From: Chromera velia
Lineage: Eukaryota; Sar; Chromeraceae
Assembly: GCA_018398765.1 (NCBI GenBank)
Contig: JAHBMJ010001108.1
Span: 3,008 to 33,535, forward strand
DNA length: 30,528 nt
Reading direction: 5' to 3'
Shown here: piece by piece, positions 21,192-29,841 of the stretch
How positions within the stretch are numbered: position 1 is the first letter of the stretch
Layout: each line of letters opens with the position of its first letter
Notes under the pieces: generated by a model
Told to the model about the DNA's origin: nothing
The model's database searches: none
Seen by the model: the letters and a program-made list of their open reading frames with translations, nothing else
Translations under genes and position numbers: made by a program

Positions 21192-22182
21192 CCCTACCCA
21201 TCTACCCTTGCGGTTGCATACAACAGAAACAACTTTTGTCGAGAGAACACCCCAAAAAACCTAACCTCCCTCCTTGGCTCCCATCCCTGCACATGCCCTG
21301 GCGCCCTATCAACAAAGCGCACTTGGTCCCCGACAGTCACCCCCTGTAGAGCCCTTTCCAAACACAGCAATATCTGGGGAAAAACCTGTCGCTGAATGCA
21401 CAGTCGAGTTCAACTGCTGTGTAACACCCTGCAGGAAGAAAGGCCAAAGAAAGGACGGAAGATGGAGAGACAGAAAGAACTTCCGAACGAGGGCCTTCAC
21501 TGAAGCGTTCACCCTCTCCACTCGACCTTAGGATTCGGGAGTGTAAGGTGCCCCAAACTTATGATGGATGCCTTCCTGCCTGCAAAACCGTTCATACGAG
21601 CGGGCAGTAAATTCACCTCCATTGTCAGAGCACACGACTTTTAGCTTTCCTTTCCCTAACTTCTCATACTTACGCGTCCATGCAATGAGATGCGTGACCG
21701 CCTGCCACTTGTGTTTCAGTGGCAGCAAATCGATCTTTCTTGTCGCTCCATCAACAAGAACAGATACCCAAACAAATCCCCCTGCCCCCCTGCACTTCGA
21801 TTTAAAAAAATCATGGAAGACAACGTCATTAAAAGACTGAGGGGCAGAGACATGATCAGAAGAAGAGCGAGGCACCTTCCACGCACGAGCATTTACGAAG
21901 ACACATGCAGGACATTCATCATGCACATCGTCGCACTCATGCAAAGAGACATCCATTCCTTTCTCAATCAAGGTAGAAAAGAGACGCTTCCCACTTGCGT
22001 GGGAATATCAGTGATGCAAGAGATGCAAAAAACGCTTCCTTTCCTCTGCTTTCTCTGGAAAAGAAACCTTCTATCCTTCCTTCTCCTTCCTATCTGCATC
22101 ACTATCTGCATTTTCATTCTCTTTTCTGTTCTCGGGCTGTCTAAGCCTTTGGCCTCTCTCCTCTTTTTTCGCCCTTTTAGGC
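21192..22182 (-). pseudogene. copia-type pre-integrase and integrase region of pol
   Basis: A pre-integrase part (ECDDVHDECPAC, Cys/His zinc-finger type) leads into the integrase core. The catalytic residues are Asp in VVFHDFF, Asp in CSDNGGEF and Glu in GRVERVN. Between the last two there are exactly 35 positions if the in-frame TAA at 21530-21528 is counted as one residue, so that stop is a substitution. Further stops are TAG at 22073-22071 and TGA at 22010-22008. A run of nine A (22191-22183) marks the shift from the protease frame. Another shift near 21345 leaves the C-terminal part in a different frame until about 21220. Confidence 0.92.
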
Positions 22183-22827
22183 TTTTTTTTTCTTTTTGTT
22201 TCCATTTTCCTTTTCAAAAAGGAAAGTTTCTGTCACCAGTGGCTCTGCAAAACGGACTCGGCGGGGTGCCTTCCGCTTTGCTTTTGCCGGGTGAGCAAAC
22301 TCCCAGACACGAGACATTTCTTCCTGCCCTTCCTTCATGACAAGGACTGGCAACCCCCCAAAGGATTCAACAAGCACAGGAAACTTTTCTCCGTTCTCGT
22401 CAGTCAGATACACAATACCACTGCCTTCCTCCAAACTCACTTTCTTGATGTGGGAAGATAAAAGAGAGTGAACGACATCAGGGGAGAAAGCGGCAACTTC
22501 ACGTGTATTCCTCCATTCACCTCTTTCGACATCAAAGGCAGGGAGACGATACTCTTTCATCAGCTCTATCTCAAGCGTTGCATCTGACCGTGCAATGTCA
22601 TACACTTTCTTTTCTTTCCATTCCCTCACTGCATATTTATCCATGTCAGAAGAGAAAAGAGACAAAGTGCATATTGAATCGACATAAGGGTTGACACGCA
22701 AAAGATCCCAGTTGCAAATGGCTGCCGCTCCTGCTTTTTCCTGCTGACTCCCTCCGGACTGCACCGACACTGAAGGAACACTCGCCCCCCCAGCTCTGGT
22801 GGCGTCTCCATCCGAGCGGTCCGACAT
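22177..22827 (-). pseudogene. copia pol N-terminal part with retropepsin-like domain, active site altered
   Basis: The frame starts with ATG at 22827, two bases after the gag stop, in a different frame from gag. At about residue 49 it has PYVDSICTLSLFSSDMDKY, which corresponds to the copia protease active site. The usual Asp-Ser-Gly reads Asp-Ser-Ile here, which would abolish the catalytic loop. The later block (HSLLSSHIKKVSLEEG, then YLTDENGEKFPV) matches the order of the retropepsin C-terminal half. It ends after a lysine run encoded by the nine-A tract. Confidence 0.8.
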
Positions 22828-22829
22828 GG

Positions 22830-23888
22830 TCAGAAACCCTTCTTCTGCCCCTTGCCCCCCTTGTCCCCCTTCTTCCCATCCTTCTTCTTGTCAGGGCAGA
22901 CGGAAGCGAAGTGATCCTTCTCTCTGCACTTCTTGCACATGGCGCCGACAGCGGGGCACTTGTTGTCCTCGCCTCTGTGCGGGAGAGTATACCCACAGTC
23001 CTTGTACCTGGAGGCCTTCCCGCTGCTGGACTCACTGCGGGACTCAGGCTGTCTGGACTGGCTTCTGCTACGGCGCTGCTGGGGCTTGCAGTCCTGAGTA
23101 GAGTTGGTGACCTCCCTCTCCTCGCGAGGCTGTCTCCCTCTCCCCCTGCCTCTCACCTTCCTCCGTCTGATGGCACGGAGCTTCTGCATCAACCCAACAT
23201 TGCAGGCAATCTTTCGCAGAAGGGCATAGGAGAGGTTGTCGTAGTCGAACTTAGAATCCTCATCCTCGGGGGAGACGGGTTTGCCCTCCACCTCTGCCGC
23301 CTTCTGCTCAATTGCAGAAATCACGATCTGGGCGAGGGCAGCGGCGGTGACGACTCCTTCGAACTTATCGTCGGTCATGAAATTCTCGAGGACCTCCTTC
23401 TTCTCGGGTTCGGGGGGAATGTAGCCAGCCTTCTCGCAGGAGAGGATCTGCCCATCGATCCGGTCAGAAGCATCGATCAACTCCTCACCTTCACGTCTCT
23501 CAAGGGCGCGAAACTTTTCCTTCTCCTCCTGCGTCTCTATCGCCTGCTCCTTTCCATACTCACTTTTTATCTTTTCAAAGAGTTCTGGTCCTTCGAAGCC
23601 CTTGTGTTCCAGCTTGTCCAAGTCGTGGGTCATCTTGTGGAACTTTCCTTTCGAGGCTCCTGTGTGGAGAGCCGCAGACCAAGCCGCAATCCTCGTTTCC
23701 TTATCTGGAATCGCCTTCTCCAACAGGTGGAGTTTGGCGTTCCGGCCAAAGGCAATGGCCCATGTCTTCATTTCAGCCCTGTTCTTGATAGCAGTCACCC
23801 ACTCAACCTTGGGAATGACATACTTCGGCTCCTCTGGAGTATGGTCGAAGCGACCAAGACCAGACAACGCAGAAGCCGAAGGAGACAA
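22830..23888 (-). CDS. copia-type Gag with CCHC zinc knuckle
   Basis: This is a full-length Gag of 352 residues with no internal stop. The N-terminal half is a capsid-like helical region, and the middle is acidic. A basic RGRGRGR stretch and an Arg/Ser-rich segment precede the canonical zinc knuckle CKKCREKDHFASVC (residues 318-331, C-x2-C-x4-H-x4-C), and the tail is Lys/Gly-rich. It would package the element RNA into particles. The upstream end has TTG where ATG is expected. The first in-frame ATG is codon 40 (23771), and the frame is open back into the leader, so the start is uncertain. It ends with TGA at 22832-22830, overlapping closely with the pol ATG. Confidence 0.9.
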   Translation of the reverse strand: MSPSASALSGLGRFDHTPEEPKYVIPKVEWVTAIKNRAEMKTWAIAFGRNAKLHLLEKAIPDKETRIAAWSAALHTGASKGKFHKMTHDLDKLEHKGFEGPELFEKIKSEYGKEQAIETQEEKEKFRALERREGEELIDASDRIDGQILSCEKAGYIPPEPEKKEVLENFMTDDKFEGVVTAAALAQIVISAIEQKAAEVEGKPVSPEDEDSKFDYDNLSYALLRKIACNVGLMQKLRAIRRRKVRGRGRGRQPREEREVTNSTQDCKPQQRRSRSQSRQPESRSESSSGKASRYKDCGYTLPHRGEDNKCPAVGAMCKKCREKDHFASVCPDKKKDGKKGDKGGKGQKKGF

Positions 23889-23953
23889 TATTTCTGGAAT
23901 CGACGGAAGAGAAAAGGAAATCCGATGGACCGTGCGCGCCTGGGGGCATCAAA

Positions 23954-24214
23954 TGTAGAATATAGGAGGCTTAGGCTACGATCAAGGAAGGGACATCTAC
24001 TTCATAGGAAGGTCTGTCAGTCAAAGAAGTCGGAATGATCTGCTGATTCCGACTTCTGTGTAAAGGTCAGTCAATCTTAAACGATCAATCGGATGCAATT
24101 GATTCGACTCTGCAACATGGATCCGCGTGAGCCGTGCGTCCCGGGCCCGGCCAGGGCATGTCGGTCCCGGCGTGCGCCGTCTCCCAATCGCATGCACGCC
24201 TGCTCAACTTCACA
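23954..24214 (-). repeat. 5' LTR of the copia-order element (261 bp)
   Basis: TG...CA bounded on the minus strand. It contains a perfect 12-bp stem with a 9-base loop at 24025-24057 (AGAAGTCGGAAT / ATTCCGACTTCT). The 65-bp leader after it starts TTTGATGCCCCCAGG, so no canonical TGG primer-binding site abuts the LTR. The primer may be an internal tRNA fragment or an unusual tRNA. Confidence 0.94.
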
Positions 24215-24794
24215 CACCGTTAGGGCAGTATTTCAGCGCATTTAAACAGTGAAATTATTGTAGATTATTTTAAATTTTCACCGACTTCCACTTGATAAAC
24301 TTTTCTTATTAAATTTTAAAAATAATAGTGTAAAACTTAGTGTTTTAGTGTAAAATTCTTATAACAAGCAAAATTTTTGCATTTTTAATATCTGATTCTA
24401 CATCAACAGAAACAGTCTCAAACCTCCTACCAAAAACAGATAACAAGATAGTAACAATAATTCAAAACACTGAGAAACACTGTTGGTACACTGATGGATA
24501 CGTTGAATACTGTCCTTAGTGTTCATTAGTGTAAAATCTTTGTGATAAAAGTTAGCATTTTCAAGTTAGATAACAAATCTTGTTTAATATTGAATTAGCA
24601 TAACTTTTTATAGCTTAATATGATACAAAATATGTATAAAAGCGTTTAAAATCAATTGTGATATCATTTTAAACTTTTATTGTAGGTATAGCAAGGGGGT
24701 TGCACTCTTGAGGGGGGCCTTAGGCCCAAAGTTACTGTAGGCCAGTTTCAGTCTAAGGTGACCAGAATTTGTACAAAAGAGTACTCTGTTGTAT
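24215..24794. repeat. ~960-bp satellite, second half of unit 3 and start of unit 4
   Basis: It resumes at the retrotransposon's right target duplication (CACCG, 24215-24219), then TTAGGGCAGTATTTCAG, exactly where unit 3 was interrupted. Unit 4 starts at 24693. It is broken at ATACAAC/GTTGTAT (24788-24794) by a different sequence and picks up again at about 25475. Confidence 0.9.
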
Positions 24795-25474
24795 CCCCCT
24801 CATGGCCCCCACCGCTCCCAGCTACCGCGAGTGGCACCCAAACATCTGGGTTTGCATTTGTTCCAACCTTTTGCTACACAAAATCGGATTGAAACTCTGT
24901 TTTCAAATACTTATCAGTGCACTCGATTATGTGAATTAGCAATATTGTGTCACCTGCTTTGTACTTTGCATGAGGAGCAACATTCTTGTTCAACCCCCCT
25001 CTCGTCCACTTCAGAGCCTACCCGGTGTTGTACTCCAAAAAAACATTGTCAATTATACTGTTGTGCAGACTATTGTCAAACAAACTCTATACTTCCTCAT
25101 TCCTTCAGTGGAGACTGTCCGTTTTGATACGGGGCCTTGTAAGTGGAAAACTTGGTAAGTCACGTGTACTTCTTCACTTCTACAACCGTCAGCATGAGTT
25201 TTCATGCTGACATATGATGCTGATATATGCTGATATACGTCTGTCCAACACAATAGATTGAACCGGCTGGGAACAGTTGCTGTGCGCGCGGCTCCAGCTC
25301 CTTATTTCACCTATATGGGCCGTAGGCGGCGCGGGCCTGGCCGGCCTTATGCCAGTAGCCGCGCGTCTGGCCTTCAAAACAGGTTTAAAACAGGTTCAAC
25401 AGGTTCAAAACAGGTTCAACAAGTTCACTTTTTCAGATTTGAACCTTTTTTCAATAAACCTTTTCCCAGCCCTA
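24795..25474. mobile_element. ~680-bp insertion in satellite unit 4, unidentified
   Basis: The satellite is continuous up to GTTGTAT and continues at CATGTAGGCCGG, so the intervening ~680 bp are foreign to the array. The insert is GC-mixed and unrelated to the AT-rich satellite. It contains a perfect hairpin (GTCAGCATGA, 4-base loop, TCATGCTGAC, 25188-25211) followed by GCTGATATATGCTGATATA. Near its right end are four tandem-like CAGGTT(C/T)AA repeats (25380-25425). No terminal repeats or clear target duplication were found, and the insertion type is unknown. Confidence 0.55.
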
Positions 25475-25812
25475 CCCATGTAGGCCGGATTTGGGACCAG
25501 TTACACAAACAACAACTTTGCAGATTTATAGCCAAATCCAATATATCTTTTCTATTTGAGAATCCAATTTGGGAGTCAGACTCTTTGCCCAGTAAAAAAA
25601 CAACAAAGTCTAGTTTTCATCTTTAATAAATAATTCAAATATAATGATAAGCATTTATGCCACGCAGACTATTTTGAAAGGAAAGTGTATTATATTGCTT
25701 CGTTTGATTCAGTTAGTTCTGATTGTTGTCTACTACTATTATTGCTGAACACTGAATGTACACTAATATTTCACTAGTTCGTACATTAAAAGAAATGGTG
25801 CTTCCTCCTAGG
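25475..25812. repeat. ~960-bp satellite, remainder of unit 4 (truncated)
   Basis: It matches the unit from TGTAGGC(T/C)GGATTT to GCTTCC(C/T)CCTAG and is closest to unit 3 (both have GTTGTCTACTACTATTATTG). It stops at 25812, where unrelated DNA begins, so the array ends within the fourth copy. Confidence 0.9.
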
Positions 25813-26825
25813 CCGAGACAGCTTGTTGACTTGGGCTCTAAAGTGAACAGAAGGTTTGTACACAACAGTCATACCGAAAAGATTCGAGCGTCTGAAGCGC
25901 TTCTTTTTGGGTTGGGAATGGCGGGGTTGGGCGGGCCTGAAGGAACGTGATATGAAAATGCTGGCGTCTCTTTCTCAAAACACACTCTTTTGTGTTTAGA
26001 ATTTTGTATCGATCGGATCGCGGTAGTGACATTGGTTTTTTTCTTCTGGGTATAGGCTTGTTTATTTCTTTGAGCCATATTAATTTCATGCCAAGCTTTA
26101 TGCCCTCTACCGTTTTTCGTCTTGCTGCTAGCACATATAAAGGCCTGCCTTTTTGCAAACTAGCTGAGGTAAGATACTAATGGTACTAAGCAATTTAGGA
26201 GGTCGGTGGGCCCAGGAAAGAGCTGGCCAGATCTACCGAGGCTAAGTGAGAACTAGGTTCCTAGACTCGGTTCTATCGGTTGACTTGGACAGTGGCGTCA
26301 ATAGCCCACAAAAATATCTAGCCGGTCCAGGACCAACAACCGTTGGCATGATTTTATGCGTGAAGTCTTTGAAATTGCATGCTGAAAAGCAAAGAGAAAA
26401 CCGACCTGCGGTATTCCACAATAATTTTAGAGTGTCCAGCCTGGCCTGAACGTCTGCCTTCCAAGCAGACAAGTCATCGGCTGCACAGAAGAGATAGCAC
26501 CTAATTCAGCCACAAAACGACAGATATCACTAACACATTTGATCATACTTGCTCTGCCTATGGTAACCCAGCTTGAAGCTCATATATATAGTCTCTTTCT
26601 AGCTGTCTGAACGTGAAGACCCGCATTATGCACCTTGGTACTACAGAAAAAAAGAGATGGATTCAAAGCTCTAAAAAGATCGAGTCCCTCAACCCCACTA
26701 TAAGACAGGCAGGACCAGAACTAACATACTATGATATCCTGTATAGAATGTCGACGGGGGCGCAATGCCCTTCCAGTGCCTGTGGTTAGGACCGTTATGC
26801 ACCTGTACAATGGGACGTAATGGAG
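25813..26825. other. non-coding stretch, no gene recognised
   Basis: Mixed composition with frames no longer than about 106 codons and no coding character. No RNA gene or inverted repeat stood out between the satellite and the hAT-like element. Confidence 0.45.
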
Positions 26826-26833
26826 CCAGCACA

Positions 26834-27414
26834 CTAAGAGGCAGCACTTCAGGATAGTTACTAAAAATATTAAGTGGTTTTAACACTCCCCTCTATGTAT
26901 ATCATTAAGCTAGCACCTTAAAAGTGTTATCAATCGATTGTTTAGCTTAAGTTACTTCTAAAAATATTTTATCAAGCTTAAAACACTTTATGGTTCTTGA
27001 ACAATTATATGATTTTGATGTGTTCCTTCAACATTTAATAAAAAGGCCTCTAACCGAGTAACCCGTAACCATTTTTGACCCCTAATAAAAATTGAGTAAC
27101 CATCCACTATAAGGTTTTTAAACATGTTTTAAACAAGTTTTAAACACTTTTTAGGATGGACTTTGAATGATGGTTACTGACCTAAAATAGTCTCTAACCA
27201 AGTAACCCGTAACATCATGAAGCGACATGTATTTAACCCCCATAACCTATAACAAAACGAATAACCCTTACCAAAATTTTATGTTTTTTCAAAGTAACTC
27301 GTCAAGCCATACCTAAAAAATGTTTGGTTACTAAAAAATCTAACGAAATTTTTACTTTTTTTGGTCATATCAGCTCGAAAATCTAGTATACACACCAGAA
27401 GTGCTGCCTCCTAG
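26834..27414. mobile_element. hAT-like non-autonomous element with 8-bp target duplication
   Basis: Termini are CTAAGAGGCAGCACTTCAGG at the left and, in reverse complement at the right, CTAGGAGGCAGCACTTCTGG: 20 bp with two mismatches. The flanks CCAGCACA (26826-26833) and CCAGCACA (27415-27422) are a perfect 8-bp target duplication, the length typical of hAT and a few other superfamilies. The 581-bp interior is AT-rich with no gene. It carries AGTAACCCGTAAC twice (about 27055 and 27200) and further GTAACC-type repeats. The superfamily call rests on duplication length only. Confidence 0.82.
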
Positions 27415-27422
27415 CCAGCACA

Positions 27423-28192
27423 ATTCATGCTTCGGGGAGAAAAGCGAACGGAGAAGAGCCTGAATCTGATGAAGAGATTAGCTGAGAACAGTTTTTTAGC
27501 CTTAGCTGAATGAAAGACCACAAAGATGTGACGGACCTGCCAGTGGATGGACATAGAATCCGGAAGTGGAAGGAGGGGAACCACATCGGCAGGGGGGGGT
27601 TTAAGGTGAGACGGGTTTAGATTTTTTCTGTTGTAGGCTGCCCTCAGTACTTCCCCTCTGGGGCTTATGTATGCTTTATGACCTTCGAGCCTCCTCAGCC
27701 ATCTTTTAGCTAGCTCAAATTATTAATTAAAGGGATGGTCCAGTTTTGGGCTAGGAATTGGTCTGCAGTCCTTTGCATCTGAATGATCCCATGCTCCGCA
27801 TAGATCTGACTCAGCCAGGATTCTATATCCTGGTGCATTTTTGCCATGAGCTGTCTAAAATTGGGGACTAGCTAGCCTTTCTTCGGTAACTATTGCGTGA
27901 GTAGGGCAATCAGTGCCTGCTGAGTGGGGGTTAGCTGCGCTGGGGGGGCAAATAGTGCTAGTAAGTGCATTTTACTGCTGCTCTTTGCTACTTGATAGAG
28001 AGCTGTTGCTACTGTGAGCCTGCTTCTTCAGCAGGTGGTCGGTTTTTTTGGGGTTGAGGTGATTTACTATAGCTAGATATTGGTATGCAATGCACGCAAG
28101 AAAGTCAGCAAAAGAGAAGTGGACAACGAGATGGAAAAACCAGATGAAAGGAGAACACTGATACAAAAAGAGAGAAACACATAATGTAAGTT
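27423..28192. other. non-coding stretch, no gene recognised
   Basis: Mixed composition, with a G-run near 27590-27600 and another near 27945. Nothing with coding or RNA-gene character was identified. Confidence 0.45.
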
Positions 28193-28495
28193 GTGGTGAT
28201 CTTCGGCAAAACTCCCAAACTCCAGCACAACTCCCAAGGTAGTCCTTCTATTTTTCTTTGCAACGACTTCCACAACAACAGCCACTCTACGTCTCTATTT
28301 CTCCCTCTCAAAAAATTGAAAATCCCTCCCGGTTGGAGTCCTGAGGAGAGGTGTCTGAGGTGGAATGAGGTAAGACGAGGAACGCCAAGTGGTTACTGCC
28401 TATCAGTTTGCGGCCAGTTAGCCTGTGGACAAGTGTATCGCTTCCTTTTAAATCTGTTTGTTCCCCCTACAGTGGTCAGGTATGAGTACCCGTAA
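28193..28495 (+). other. possible exon pair with a 103-bp GT-AG intron
   Basis: At 28370-28472 the plus strand has GAATGAG|GTAAGA at the left and TTTGTTCCCCCTACAG at the right, a well-formed donor and a pyrimidine-rich acceptor 103 bp apart. A frame is open from 28193 through the donor (ending WSPEERCLRWNE before it), and a further donor-like GTATGAGT follows at 28480. No protein family is recognised, and both sides are short. This is a possible remnant or non-coding transcript at best. Confidence 0.2.
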
Positions 28496-28803
28496 GCAGG
28501 TGAGAAGTGCTTGTGAACTTGAAGTGAGGCGTTTTCTTGCCCGGAAGTACAGAATCAGGGTAGTCAGGGCAAAGTCTCTTTTCTTAGTTGTGTATAATAT
28601 AAAAGTATATATTGAAACTACCCCTAAACACTTATAAGTCTAGTTATAAGTACATTTAAGTCTTGTTCACCTAGTTGTTAACTGACCTAGCTTAAAATAT
28701 TTATATTTTTTAAAGACCTAAAAATCTAATTAAAGAAGAATTTATTCACTACTTTAGATAAATTTCTAAAGAAATCAAAAAAGCTTTTAGAATGAGAATA
28801 TGC

Positions 28804-29158
28804 TCTAGGGGCAATTTTCAAAACAAAAAAAAAATAATCATTTTCACTTTTTTGTTTTTTGTTTTTTTTCTAATATCAAACTAAAAAATATGTTGTTTAA
28901 GTGTTGTTAATGTGTTGCACGAATCAACAAGTGTTGTTTAAGTGATGTTATACTATTGTTTCTTTGTTATAATAATAAATAGATGTTGTTGCACTGTTAT
29001 ACAACTGTTGTTTATGTGTTGCAAGGTGTTGTATATGCTTGTCGTCTCTTGATGGAGGTTATTATCGATCGAAAAGCAAAAAAAAAAAAAAAACAAATTT
29101 ACCCTAGAGACCGTATCTTTTTATTTGTTTTTTTTTTTTTTTGAAAATGACCCCTAGA
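28804..29158. mobile_element. MITE-like element, TCTAGGGG termini, 6-bp target duplication
   Basis: The left end TCTAGGGGCAATTTTCAAAA matches the reverse complement of the right end (TCTAGGGGTCATTTTCAAAA). ATATGC lies directly on both sides (28798-28803 and 29159-29164). The 355-bp interior has long A and T runs next to each terminus and several TGTTGTTTAAGTG-type repeats, without a gene. The motif ACAACTGTTGTTTATGTG near 29001 is shared with the element at 13226-13475. Confidence 0.8.
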
Positions 29159-29370
29159 ATATGCTAGAAAAGAATGAAAAGTCATTGAAAGAAATATAAT
29201 TAAAACTCTGTAGTATAAAACTTGCATCGAAAGTCATATTTTATAAATTAACTACAGATCTCCCTGAACCTAAGTACCACTTGAAAGTTTAAGCCATATT
29301 TTTGCATAAGCTTAAAAGTCTGCGCCGCAAACGCGGATCATTTATGGTGTCTTGAAAGCCAAAGCCGCAT

Positions 29371-29666
29371 ACATCTATGAGGAATGACAAACTGAAATAT
29401 CCGCATATCCAAGATATTTGATTATGAAATATCCAAATATCCAGATATTTGAAGATATTTAGGGATATTTGTGATATTTCAAGATATTTTAAGATATTTG
29501 ATGATATTTCACCAAATAATTATTTCAAATAATTTTATTATCATTATCATTATCTTTCATTATCTTATGTATGACTCAGACTTAGATAAAAATAATGGGG
29601 GATAGAAATAATTGCAAATATCCTCAAATATCTTAGATATTTCAGTTTGTCATTTCTCATAGATGT
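29371..29666. mobile_element. TIR element rich in GATATTT repeats
   Basis: ACATCTATGAGGAATGACAA at the left is matched by ACATCTATGAGAAATGACAA in the reverse complement of the right end. The match continues through ACTGAAATATC, giving about 31 bp with one mismatch. The interior has more than ten GATATTT/AAATATC units in both orientations and a short ATCATT run. No clear target duplication flanks it. It has no gene, and a foldback or MITE nature is inferred. Confidence 0.65.
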
Positions 29667-29841
29667 TGAAAAAGAATGTGATCGGTAAGTCAAACTTGAA
29701 GCTCAAACTGTTAGTGTTTACTGACACTGGCAATTCTAAAGTTCAGAAATCAAAATTAAAAGTTTTAAAGTTTATTTAAGTTTAAAGTTGGGTATTACTT
29801 CAAATTGAAAGTTATAGGAGTACTTTTAAGTTTGAATGCGT
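29667..29841. other. AT-rich stretch with AAGTTTAAAGTT repeats
   Basis: Several degenerate AAGTTT/AAAGTT units occur between 29755 and 29835, just downstream of the minus-strand gene that ends at 29842. It may be that gene's 3' region. No other feature was seen. Confidence 0.4.

Noticed and set aside
20402-21349. 315-codon plus-strand frame
   Set aside because: It is antisense to the pol spacer and integrase C-terminal part. The minus strand is in phase with RT.
22911-24038. 375-codon plus-strand frame
   Set aside because: It is the antisense of the intact gag, which has the zinc knuckle and lies in the element's coding direction.
25432-25441. tRNA or SINE B box (GGTTCAAATC on the minus strand)
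   Set aside because: No A box or cloverleaf was found at the right distance. The sequence is part of a local CAGGTTCAA repeat series.
25838-26158. 106-codon minus-strand frame
   Set aside because: Composition is not protein-like, and the frame has no recognisable motif or neighbouring support.
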